Of a DNA stretch of 64,000 nt, positions 43,925 through 51,211 are shown one piece after another. The translations under genes were made by a program, and so were the position numbers. The stretch is taken from positions 62,001 to 126,000 of the forward strand of contig JAFKGD010000010.1 of NCBI GenBank assembly GCA_017307855.1, read 5' to 3'. Position 1 is the first letter of the stretch; every line of letters starts with the position of its first letter. The notes under the pieces were generated by a model. It did no database searches, was not told where the DNA came from, and saw only the letters and a program-made list of their open reading frames with translations. Origin of the DNA: Burkholderiales bacterium. Its GTDB lineage: Bacteria; Pseudomonadota; Gammaproteobacteria; Burkholderiales; Burkholderiaceae_C.

Positions 43925-44020
43925 GATCACGGCGGCAGTGGTGCCTTGCAAAGCGAGGTCAAGGAGGAGGCCGAAGGCCGGGGGACACGAGCGGCGCAAG
44001 GCTCCGCTGGCGCCGTGATC
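43925..44020 (+). repeat. Structured intergenic repeat, copy E (inverted relative to B)
   Basis: Outer 25-base arms 43925-43949 and 43996-44020 pair at 22 positions; the inner hairpin is GGCC-GAA-GGCC (43969-43979). On the plus strand the boxes are AAAGCGAGGTCAAGGAGGA and GGGGGACACGAGCG. With copy B it accounts for nearly all of the 332-bp gap between the BaiN-like gene and the small membrane gene at 44045. Confidence 0.85.
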
Positions 44021-44044
44021 GGGGCAGGATGTCGGTGAGAACGA

Positions 44045-44242
44045 TCAGCGCGAGGTTTGCTTGCGCCGCAACCCCAACCAGCAGCACGCCAGCGCCGGAA
44101 TGCCCAGCCCGATCCACGACACCCAGTCCCACACACCGTTGCCCAGCAACGCCGACAACAGACCGACGGCACTCAGCACCGCCATCACGATCGGCCAGCC
44201 CCAGGTGAACCAGAAGCGGCTCTTTGCGGAGCGCGCGCTCAT
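44045..44242 (-). CDS. Small two-helix membrane protein
   Basis: A 65-residue protein, MSARSAKSRFWFTWGWPIVM, with two hydrophobic helices (PIVMAVLSAVGLLSALLG and WVSWIGLGIPALACCWLGL) and a basic tail LRRKQTSR. Its ATG overlaps the stop of the PepSY gene as ATGA (44239-44242), so it is translationally coupled to it. Similar small proteins accompany PepSY reductases in siderophore operons; function is unknown. Confidence 0.78.
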   Translation of the reverse strand: MSARSAKSRFWFTWGWPIVMAVLSAVGLLSALLGNGVWDWVSWIGLGIPALACCWLGLRRKQTSR

Positions 44243-45393
44243 CGCGTGGCCTCCGGGGCGGCGGGCACTGCCAGCTCGGGGTCGCGCGCCACCGCGGCTG
44301 GCGAGCGCCGCACCCACCACAGGTACAGCCCGCTGCCCAGCACGATGATGGTCAGGATGTCGAGCACCGCCCACAGGATCTGCATCGGCAGACCGCCGTA
44401 GTCGCCGAAGTGCAGCGGCTGCGACACCAGCAGTGCCGACAGGTACCACGGCAGGGCGCGGCTGTCGGTCACCTCGCCGGTCATCGCATCGACCAGCACG
44501 GGCTTGAACAGGCGTGAGGTGAGGTCTTCGTCGCCACGAAGGAAGACGCCGTAGTGGTGCGGCGTGGAGAAGCTGGTGCCCGGGAAGGCGATGAAGCCAA
44601 TCTTCATGCCGGGTGCAAAGGCCCTGGCCGACTGCACGGCCTTTTCCAGAGAGCCGAGCTGGCCCGTGAGCGGCGGCCGGTCGCGGTACGGCGCCACCAT
44701 CTCGGCCACCTGGTCGTTCTGCCAGTACTTGATGACGAGATCGGCCCACGTGTTGATCATGCCGGTGGCACCCACCACGAACAGCCACGTCAGCGTGACG
44801 ATGCCCAGCAGGTTGTGCAGGTCGAGCCACTTCACGCGCGTGGACCGTTCGCGCCGCACCTCGCCGAACGCCAGCTTGCGCATGAACGGCGAGTACAGCA
44901 CCACGCCCGACACCACGGCGATCAGCAGCAGCAGCCCCATGAAGCCCAGGAACAGCTTGCCCGCCAGTCCCATGAACAGGTCGACGTGCAGCGAATTCAT
45001 CACGTGGATGAAGGTGCCTTCGAGCTTCGGCTCGGCCAGCGGCTGGCCGGTGCGCGCGTCGACGGCGACCTGGCGCATGTCGGTCTCGTCCGTCGGCGTG
45101 TTGGAGAGCGTGACGTACCAGACGCGGTCGTCGTCGGGCTCCTGCGAGACGAACATGCCGCCCTTGCCGGGATAGCGCGCGGTGGCCACCTGCATCACCG
45201 TGTCCAGACTCGCGCGCGGCGCATCGGGCGCCAGCTCCGGCGCCTCCACCTCGGTGCCCAGCAGATGGCCGATCTCGTGGTGGAAGATCAGCGGCAGGCC
45301 CGTGAGGCACAGCAGCAGCATGAACACGGTGCAGACCAGGCTGGTCCACTTGTGCAGCCACGACCAGACCTTGATCGCGCGGGAACTGAGCAT
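44239..45393 (-). CDS. PepSY-associated transmembrane protein (putative ferric-siderophore reductase)
   Basis: A 384-residue membrane protein with four helices: KVWSWLHKWTSLVCTVFMLL at the N-terminus, two in the middle (FLGFMGLLLLIAVVSGVVLY and LLGIVTLTWLFVVGATGMIN) and one near the C-terminus. PepSY domains lie in the periplasmic loops. Conserved His residues in the helices (LHKW, LHNLLG, MNSLHVDLFMG) may bind haem. Such proteins are co-encoded with TonB siderophore receptors and reduce or release iron in the periplasm. It lies 109 bp downstream of a receptor and shares its orientation. Confidence 0.87.
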   Translation of the reverse strand: MLSSRAIKVWSWLHKWTSLVCTVFMLLLCLTGLPLIFHHEIGHLLGTEVEAPELAPDAPRASLDTVMQVATARYPGKGGMFVSQEPDDDRVWYVTLSNTPTDETDMRQVAVDARTGQPLAEPKLEGTFIHVMNSLHVDLFMGLAGKLFLGFMGLLLLIAVVSGVVLYSPFMRKLAFGEVRRERSTRVKWLDLHNLLGIVTLTWLFVVGATGMINTWADLVIKYWQNDQVAEMVAPYRDRPPLTGQLGSLEKAVQSARAFAPGMKIGFIAFPGTSFSTPHHYGVFLRGDEDLTSRLFKPVLVDAMTGEVTDSRALPWYLSALLVSQPLHFGDYGGLPMQILWAVLDILTIIVLGSGLYLWWVRRSPAAVARDPELAVPAAPEATR

Positions 45394-45502
45394 GTCGTTT
45401 GAATCCTTCGTCGGGGGGCGGCTGGACGTTCAGCGGTTCATCAAAAGCACAGCCCCGCGGGCCGAAGGAAGCGCGCGCGGGTGTGCGGGATGGGTTGGCA
45501 GG

Positions 45503-47719
45503 TCAGAAGTCGATGCTGGCGCTGAGCACGAAGGTGCGGGGCTGGCCCAGCACCAGATAGCTCTGGCCGGGATAACCGCCGGCCGAGGCCCAGTAGCTCT
45601 TGTCGAACAGGTTCTCGACACGAGCCCGCAGGGTGACCGGCTTGCCGCCGGCTTCGATCAGATAGCGCGCGCCCAGGTCGAAACGCGTCCAGGCGGGGAT
45701 GCTCTGCGTGTTCGACGCGTTGGCGTACTGTTTGCCGGTACGGATCACGCGGCCGTCGACGGCCAGGCCGCGCACACCTGGCACGTCCCAGTCGGCGCCC
45801 AGGTTGAGCTGGTAGTCGGGCACGCCCACGATGTTCTTGCCGTTGTTGGCCGCTACCTGGCTGTTGACCTGCTTGGCATCCAGCAGCGTGAGGCCGCCCA
45901 GCAGGCGCAGGCCCCTGGCGGCTTCGCCGTACACGTTGAACTCCAGCCCCCGGCTTTCCTGGCCGTACTCGCCGGGCACGTTGCCGAACGCCAGGAAGGC
46001 CGACGACTTGCGGATGGTGAAGTAGGACACGCTGGCGCCCAGCGTGCCGGCTTCGTACTTGGCGCCGATTTCGGTCTGGCGTGCCGCATACGGCTTGAGG
46101 TTGGTCGGCGTGCCGCCTAGCGGCGTGATGGTCGCGCCCTTGATCAGTCCTTCGATGTAATTGCCGTACACCGACACGTTCCTGTTCAGCTTGAACACCA
46201 CGCCGCCCACGGGCGAGGTGCGGCTCTGGCTGTAGGCTGCCGTCACTGCACCGGAATTCGGGTCGTAATCGGTCGTGTCCATCTTCTGATGGCGCGCGCC
46301 CAGCGTGAGCAGCAGGGTGTCCTGCAGGAACGACAACGTATCGGACACGGCGAGGCTGGCCGTCTGCGTTTCGTTGATCGTCGTCGGCGCCGTCATGGAA
46401 CCGTTGGCGAAGAAGTTCGCCGGGGGCGGCGGCACGGAGACCGGGCTGTAGAGGTTGCCTGCGAAGCCCGCGAAGTTCGAGAACGCCGATCCGTTGCGCT
46501 CCTTGAGGCCATAGCCGTTGGCCGCGACGGTGACCGTGTGGCCCACGGAGCCGGTGCTGAAGCTGGCGCGCGCACCGACTTCACCGGTCAGGGCGACTTC
46601 CTTGCGATGGTTGTCGAAGCGGTACGTGGAGGTGTCGCCGGCCGCGCTGGTCAGCGTCGGATTGGCCAGCGAGTTCTGTTCTTCGCCGTGGCGTGCGCCA
46701 ATCGCGGCCCAGGCCGTGATCCGATCGTTGATGTCCCACTCGCCACGCAGGGTGCCGAAGGCGTCACGGCTGTTGCCGAAGGTCCAGGGTTGGGCGAAGT
46801 TGCGGCTGGCATCCGGCGCCGCTGCGATCGGTGTCGTGGCGGCTGCGGGCGAATACACGCTCGGCCGGATGGCCGTGCCGTAGTTCTCCTGGAAGCCCGC
46901 GTCGGCCGACAGGCGGACGTTGCGGCTGCGCCAGTCCAGCCCGACGCCCGCCACGTTGAGCTTCTGGTTCTCGCCGTCGACGGCCAGATCGCCGTCACGG
47001 CGCGCGACGTTCAGGCGCACGCCGCTCGACTGATCGGGGCCGAAGCGTCGCGCGATGTCGGCGCCCACGCTCAGCTGGCCCCCGCTTTCCACGCCGAAGG
47101 TGATGCGGTTGAGGGGCTCGTTCGGAGCGCGCTTGGGCACGACGTTGATGAGTCCGCCCACGCCGCCGCCGGCCGCCGCCGCGCCGCCCGAGCCACCGCC
47201 CGACAGGAAGGTGTTGGCGCCGCGGAAGACTTCCACCCGCTCGATGAATTCGGACGCGGTGTACTGGCGCGGCACGAGACCGTAGAGACCGTTGTAGGTC
47301 ACGTCATCGGAATACACCGGGAAGCCGCGGATGATGTAGGCCTGCTGGAAGTTGCCATAGCCGCGCGTCAGGCGCACACCCGGATCGTTCTGCAGAACGT
47401 CGCCGATGCTGCGGGCCTGCTGGTCCAGGATGAGATCGTGGGTGTAGGCCGTGAACGAGAACGGCGTCTCCATCGTGTCCTGGTTGCCCAGCACGCCGAT
47501 GCGCGCACCGCGCGCCACTTGTCCGCCCGCGAACGGCTTGGGCAGGCCTTCGGCAGAAGCGTCGGCACTCACCGTGACGGTGCTGAGCGTGATGCCGGTG
47601 TCGGTAGCCGCATTGGCCGTCGTGGGCGCGGTCTGGGCCAGGGCGGACACGCCATGCAGCGCGATGGCTGCGGCCAGGACGGTGGGGCGCAGCGCGAATG
47701 TGGTGATCTGGGTGGGCAT
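45503..47719 (-). CDS. TonB-dependent siderophore receptor
   Basis: A 738-residue outer-membrane receptor. It has a signal peptide (LAAAIALHGVSALAQ), an N-terminal plug (GVLGNQDTMETPFSFTAYTH, SIGDVLQNDPGVRLTRGYGN, QQAYIIRGFPVYSDDVTYNG) and a barrel ending FVLSASIDF with terminal Phe. Length and the RVEVFRGANTFLSGGGSGGA segment are typical of FhuA/FpvA-type siderophore receptors; the exact siderophore is not readable. A Fur box overlaps its promoter, and the PepSY reductase follows, so it is part of an iron-uptake operon. Confidence 0.93.
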   Translation of the reverse strand: MPTQITTFALRPTVLAAAIALHGVSALAQTAPTTANAATDTGITLSTVTVSADASAEGLPKPFAGGQVARGARIGVLGNQDTMETPFSFTAYTHDLILDQQARSIGDVLQNDPGVRLTRGYGNFQQAYIIRGFPVYSDDVTYNGLYGLVPRQYTASEFIERVEVFRGANTFLSGGGSGGAAAAGGGVGGLINVVPKRAPNEPLNRITFGVESGGQLSVGADIARRFGPDQSSGVRLNVARRDGDLAVDGENQKLNVAGVGLDWRSRNVRLSADAGFQENYGTAIRPSVYSPAAATTPIAAAPDASRNFAQPWTFGNSRDAFGTLRGEWDINDRITAWAAIGARHGEEQNSLANPTLTSAAGDTSTYRFDNHRKEVALTGEVGARASFSTGSVGHTVTVAANGYGLKERNGSAFSNFAGFAGNLYSPVSVPPPPANFFANGSMTAPTTINETQTASLAVSDTLSFLQDTLLLTLGARHQKMDTTDYDPNSGAVTAAYSQSRTSPVGGVVFKLNRNVSVYGNYIEGLIKGATITPLGGTPTNLKPYAARQTEIGAKYEAGTLGASVSYFTIRKSSAFLAFGNVPGEYGQESRGLEFNVYGEAARGLRLLGGLTLLDAKQVNSQVAANNGKNIVGVPDYQLNLGADWDVPGVRGLAVDGRVIRTGKQYANASNTQSIPAWTRFDLGARYLIEAGGKPVTLRARVENLFDKSYWASAGGYPGQSYLVLGQPRTFVLSASIDF

Positions 47720-47739
47720 CGATGCGTACCTGTTGGAAT

Positions 47740-47758
47740 AGGAATGGTTCGCATTATC
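47740..47758 (-). promoter_or_regulatory. Fur box upstream of the TonB receptor
   Basis: On the minus strand GATAATGCGAACCATTCCT matches 13 of 19 positions of the Fur consensus GATAATGATAATCATTATC, including an uninterrupted GATAATG. It ends 20 bp upstream of the ATG, in the only AT-rich stretch of the 182-bp gap. Confidence 0.75.
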
Positions 47759-47901
47759 TGTCGCATGTAGCGATGCCGCGCCGCGGACTCGTCACCGCAG
47801 GGCTTTTGCGTCGCGAAAAAACATCAGGGTCCGCAAGGGACCCCGATGGCATGACGGCACGAAGACGCTGCGGACCCCGGCGGCCCGCGCGGCGGACGGA
47901 C

Positions 47902-49029
47902 TCAGCCCTTCCAGGTGAACGGAAACTTCAGTTGCTTGAAGAAGCCGTTGGGCACGTAGTCGCCCAGCACGCCGTACTGCCTGGGCCACACCTTGTCGCT
48001 CTTCACGGCCGTGCCGAACAGGTAGTCCAGGAAGGCGAAGTGCGCGGCGTAGTTGCGGTCGAGCGCTTCCTCGTCCTGGGCGTGATGCCAATGGTGGAAA
48101 TTGGGTGTGACGATGACGTAGCGCAACGGGCCCAGCCGTACGCTCACGTTGGCGTGGTTGAACACCGCCTGGAAGCCGACGATGACGATGTAGGCGTCGA
48201 TCACTTCCTTGGAGAAGCCGAACACGAAGATGGGCGCCAGCACCAGCGTGCGGGTGATCAGCAGCTCCAGGATGTGCTGGCGCGAGCCGGCCAGCCAGTC
48301 CATGCTTTTGACGCTGTGGTGCACGGCATGCAGGCGCCAGAGCAGCGGCACCTCGTGATACGCGCGGTGCGTCCAGTACTGCACCAGGTCGGCCACCAGG
48401 ATGATGAGGAAGAGGGCCACCCAGAAGTTAAGCCCCGCCACCCAGCCACGGATGCCATCGTGCGCGGCCCAGCCGAAGAACTTGTGCACCATCAGGTTGG
48501 TGGCCAGCAGCACGAAGCCCACGATCATGTGGTTGACGATGAAGTGGTGCAGGTCGGTCTGCCACTCGGGGCGGAACACGGGCTGGTCCTTCCGCAGCGC
48601 GAACAGCTTCTCGATGAAGATGAAGATCAGCGCCGAGCCCAGCAGGTCGAGGATGAACCAGTCCAGTCCGATGTAGGGCGTGTGGTCGGGGAAGTTGGGA
48701 TCGACCTCGACCTTGTGCCCGCCCAGCAGCGCCGAGACCGCTACCAGCGCAAAGGCGAAGCTCGACAGATATCGCGAGCGGTTGAACACGATGTTGGCCA
48801 GACTCAGGCCACCCCCGAGCACCATGGACCAGAACAGCAGTTGCCGGATCATGCTCACGTCGTAGCTGCGGCGCAGCTCGGGCGTGGTCAGGTATTCGGG
48901 GAAATGGAAGGCCAGCACGCCCAGCAGGCACAGCACGCCCAGCGTGAGCGCGATGACACCGCTAACCAGGCCGCGCCCGGTGCGCAGTTCGCCGTGGCTT
49001 TCGGAGAGTTCGTTGAGTTTGTCCAGCAT
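47902..49029 (-). CDS. Sterol desaturase/fatty acid hydroxylase-family membrane protein
   Basis: A 375-residue membrane di-iron enzyme. The histidine clusters are present: LHHFIVNH, WTHRAYHE, LHAVHHSVKS, and NFHHWHHAQ, which bind the two irons. Helices surround them (GLVSGVIALTLGVLCLLGVL, LVSALLGGH). Members hydroxylate or desaturate lipids such as sterols, ceramides, carotenoids or hopanoids; the substrate is unknown. Start at MLDKLNELSESHGELRTGRG (49029). The gene is isolated between the TonB receptor and cobA, with no operon partners. Confidence 0.9.
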   Translation of the reverse strand: MLDKLNELSESHGELRTGRGLVSGVIALTLGVLCLLGVLAFHFPEYLTTPELRRSYDVSMIRQLLFWSMVLGGGLSLANIVFNRSRYLSSFAFALVAVSALLGGHKVEVDPNFPDHTPYIGLDWFILDLLGSALIFIFIEKLFALRKDQPVFRPEWQTDLHHFIVNHMIVGFVLLATNLMVHKFFGWAAHDGIRGWVAGLNFWVALFLIILVADLVQYWTHRAYHEVPLLWRLHAVHHSVKSMDWLAGSRQHILELLITRTLVLAPIFVFGFSKEVIDAYIVIVGFQAVFNHANVSVRLGPLRYVIVTPNFHHWHHAQDEEALDRNYAAHFAFLDYLFGTAVKSDKVWPRQYGVLGDYVPNGFFKQLKFPFTWKG

Positions 49030-49102
49030 GCGGGCTCCCGTCTTGTCGTTCTTTGACGGCCCGCAGTGTAGCGAGGAGCGTGCCGCATCCCGCGGCACGG
49101 GA

Positions 49103-49903
49103 TCAGGCGGCGCGGCTGGTGCCGCAGGGCGCCGCAGAACCGGACTGCAACGCCCGCACGCCGCGCAGCACGTCGCCCACCACGATCACCGACGGGCTGC
49201 CGAGTCCATCGCGCTCGATGGTGGTGACCAGATCTCCCAACGTGGTGAGGACGTGGCGCTCGTCCGGCAGGCTGGCGCGCTGCACCACGGCGGCGGGCGT
49301 CGCGCCGGGCAGGCCGCGCATCAGTTCACGATGGATGGCGGCGGCGCCGCTCATGCCCATGTAGATCACCAGCGTCAGCCTGGCGTCGCGCGCCGTGGCG
49401 GCCAGTTGTGCCCAGTCGCAGCCTGCATCGCCCGGCTTGGCATGGCCGGTGACGAACACCACGCCGTGCGCATGCGCGCGGTGCGTGAGCGGCACGCCCA
49501 GCGAAGTGACGGCCGCCAGGCCCGAGGTGATGCCGTTGATCACCTCGACCTCGATGCCGGCCTCGCGCAGGTGTTCGATCTCCTCGCCGCCGCGGCCGAA
49601 GATGAACGGATCGCCGCCCTTGAGCCGCACCACGCGCTCGCCTTCGTGCACGGCGGTGATCATGAGCTTCTCGATGAAAGCCTGCGGCGTGCTCTTGCAG
49701 CCGCCCCGCTTGCCGACGTGGACGATGCGTACGCCGGCCTGCGCATGCGCCAGCACCTCGTCATTGACAAGGTCGTCCACCAGCAGCACGGTGGCTTCGC
49801 GGATGGCGCGCGCGGCCTTGAGCGTGAGCAACTCCGGGTCGCCCGGGCCGGCACCGACGAGGATGCAGCGGCCGGGCAGGGCAGGGGTGTTGGTGGAGTT
49901 CAT
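49103..49903 (-). CDS. cobA: Uroporphyrinogen-III C-methyltransferase CobA
   Basis: A 266-residue SAM-dependent enzyme that makes precorrin-2, the precursor of siroheme and cobalamin. Motifs: RCILVGAGPGDPELLTLKAA, VVRLKGGDPFIFGRGGEEIE, SGLAAVTSLGVPLTHRAHAH and VIYMGMSGAAAIHREL. It is the single-domain SUMT type, not the fused CysG. Siroheme is the prosthetic group of NirB, encoded upstream in the same direction, so it supplies the nitrite reductase cofactor. It follows the ybiB-like gene by 16 bp. Confidence 0.95.
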   Translation of the reverse strand: MNSTNTPALPGRCILVGAGPGDPELLTLKAARAIREATVLLVDDLVNDEVLAHAQAGVRIVHVGKRGGCKSTPQAFIEKLMITAVHEGERVVRLKGGDPFIFGRGGEEIEHLREAGIEVEVINGITSGLAAVTSLGVPLTHRAHAHGVVFVTGHAKPGDAGCDWAQLAATARDARLTLVIYMGMSGAAAIHRELMRGLPGATPAAVVQRASLPDERHVLTTLGDLVTTIERDGLGSPSVIVVGDVLRGVRALQSGSAAPCGTSRAA

Positions 49904-49919
49904 GGTGTTCTTGTGCGTG

Positions 49920-50864
49920 TCAGGCGGCAACGGCGCGCGGCGGCATGGCGGATGCCGCTTCTGCCTGGCGCGCGACCGCGTCGATATGTGTCACCTGGCG
50001 CGCGAGCCCGGGCGGCAACGGCAACTCGCCCGCCAGCACGCGGCGCGTGTAGTCGGCCGTGGCGGCCACGTCGATGTCGGCCGGCAGGCCGGGCACCTCG
50101 GAAAGCGTTCCGGGCTCTTGTTGCTGCAGCACGCTGTGCACGCCGCCGACGTAGGCGTCGTAGCGCGGCGTGCGGCGCGGATCGGCCGCCACCTCGCCTT
50201 CGAGCCCGCGCGAGAGCACGACGTTCATGGCGCGCGCGCCGAAGGTGTCGTGCAGCATGGGCAGGTATTCGGGGTGCGTGTAGGCCGTGATCAGCAGCGA
50301 CGGCCCTGGCGTGGGCGCCAGCAGCTTCACCACGCTGTGGCCCGGGTTGCGCAGGCCGACCACTTCGCGCACCGACAGCAGCCGTGCCAGGCCCGGGTGC
50401 AGTGCGGCGGTGCCAATGTGCGCGACTTCGCCTGGCGTCACGGCGCGCGGCGCGGCCAGCGGCCCGATGCCCAGGGCCTGCAGCACGTCGCTGGCCAGCA
50501 CGCGGCGGGCTTCGGTGCGCATGCCGTGCAGCAGCACGGGCCAGCCTTCGCGCGCCAGCAGCATCGCGAGCAGCGGTGTGAGCACGGGCAGGCGGCGTGC
50601 GCCGTTGTAGCTGGGCAGCACGATCAGCGGTCGTGCGCTGATAGGAAAGGCGGTGACGCGCGCGTGCACGGCGTCCAGGAAGCCGCACATCTCGGCCGTG
50701 GTTTCGCCCTTGATACGCATGGCCAGGCAGAAGGCGCCGATCTCCAGGTCGGTCACGGCGCCGTCGAGCACCTGACCGAACAGGTCGGCCGCCTGCGCGC
50801 GGTCGAGCGGGCGTGCGCCGTCCTTGCCGCGTCCGATTTCCTTGATGTAGTGGCCGATGCTCAT
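49920..50864 (-). CDS. ybiB: TrpD2/YbiB-like glycosyltransferase-fold, DNA-binding protein
   Basis: A 314-residue homologue of anthranilate phosphoribosyltransferase: MSIGHYIKEIGRGKDGARPL, ALDRAQAADLFGQVLDGAVT, GAFCLAMRIKGETTAEMCGF and VVGLRNPGHSVVKLLAPTPG. The phosphoribosyl diphosphate and anthranilate sites of true TrpD are not conserved in this family; E. coli YbiB binds nucleic acid and is SOS-induced. No LexA box is visible here. In Burkholderiales the gene often sits with nitrate assimilation genes, as it does here between nasA and cobA. Function in that context is unknown. Confidence 0.87.
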   Translation of the reverse strand: MSIGHYIKEIGRGKDGARPLDRAQAADLFGQVLDGAVTDLEIGAFCLAMRIKGETTAEMCGFLDAVHARVTAFPISARPLIVLPSYNGARRLPVLTPLLAMLLAREGWPVLLHGMRTEARRVLASDVLQALGIGPLAAPRAVTPGEVAHIGTAALHPGLARLLSVREVVGLRNPGHSVVKLLAPTPGPSLLITAYTHPEYLPMLHDTFGARAMNVVLSRGLEGEVAADPRRTPRYDAYVGGVHSVLQQQEPGTLSEVPGLPADIDVAATADYTRRVLAGELPLPPGLARQVTHIDAVARQAEAASAMPPRAVAA

Positions 50865-50950
50865 GGGTTCATGAATTGTCCCTGAAGCCTCATGACTTCG
50901 GGTTCTATGCCGAATGATGCGGAAAGGTCTTGAGGTGGGTGTGGCGCGCG

Positions 50951-51052
50951 GGATCGCGCCACTGCGGGACTCCCCTCCGCGAATGTCTCCCGCCGTCCTG
51001 CGGACGGCTCCTCCTTGATTTCGCTGCGGGGAATCCCACAGCGTCGCGATCC
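50951..51052 (-). repeat. Structured intergenic repeat, copy C
   Basis: Outer 25-base arms 50951-50975 and 51028-51052 pair at 21 positions; two of the four mismatches become G-U pairs on the minus strand. The inner hairpin is GCCGTCC-TGC-GGACGGC (50992-51008). Boxes on the minus strand: GCAGCGAAATCAAGGAGGA and GGGAGACATTCGCGGA, a second subtype shared with copy D. It lies between nasA and ybiB inside the nitrate operon. Confidence 0.85.
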
Positions 51053-51106
51053 GGGAACGGCCGCGCCACATCGTCGAGAGGTCCGACGTGTCCTGCGCGA
51101 GGGTGT

Positions 51107-51186
51107 CGGGTGCCTTCCGCAGCGAAATCAAGGAGGAGGCTGCGGCACAGCCGCAGCCGGGGGACATTCGCGGAGGAAGGTACCCG
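51107..51186 (+). repeat. Structured intergenic repeat, copy D (inverted relative to C)
   Basis: Outer 12-base arms 51107-51118 and 51175-51186 pair with one wobble and can be extended by three more pairs. The inner hairpin is GGCTGCGGC-ACA-GCCGCAGCC (51138-51158). On the plus strand the boxes are GCAGCGAAATCAAGGAGGA and GGGGGACATTCGCGGA. Copies C and D together fill the 347-bp gap upstream of ybiB. Confidence 0.85.
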
Positions 51187-51211
51187 GCGACCGCGCGCCG
51201 CCCACGCACGG

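Noticed and set aside
43775-44038. An 87-codon plus-strand frame containing SEVKEEAEGRGTRAAQ
   Set aside because: It is the translation of the structured repeats B and E; similar peptides arise from each copy in different frames and there is no ribosome site or coding bias.
50865-50950. Search for a LexA box upstream of ybiB
   Set aside because: No CTGT-N8-ACAG-like sequence is present, unlike E. coli ybiB regulation.
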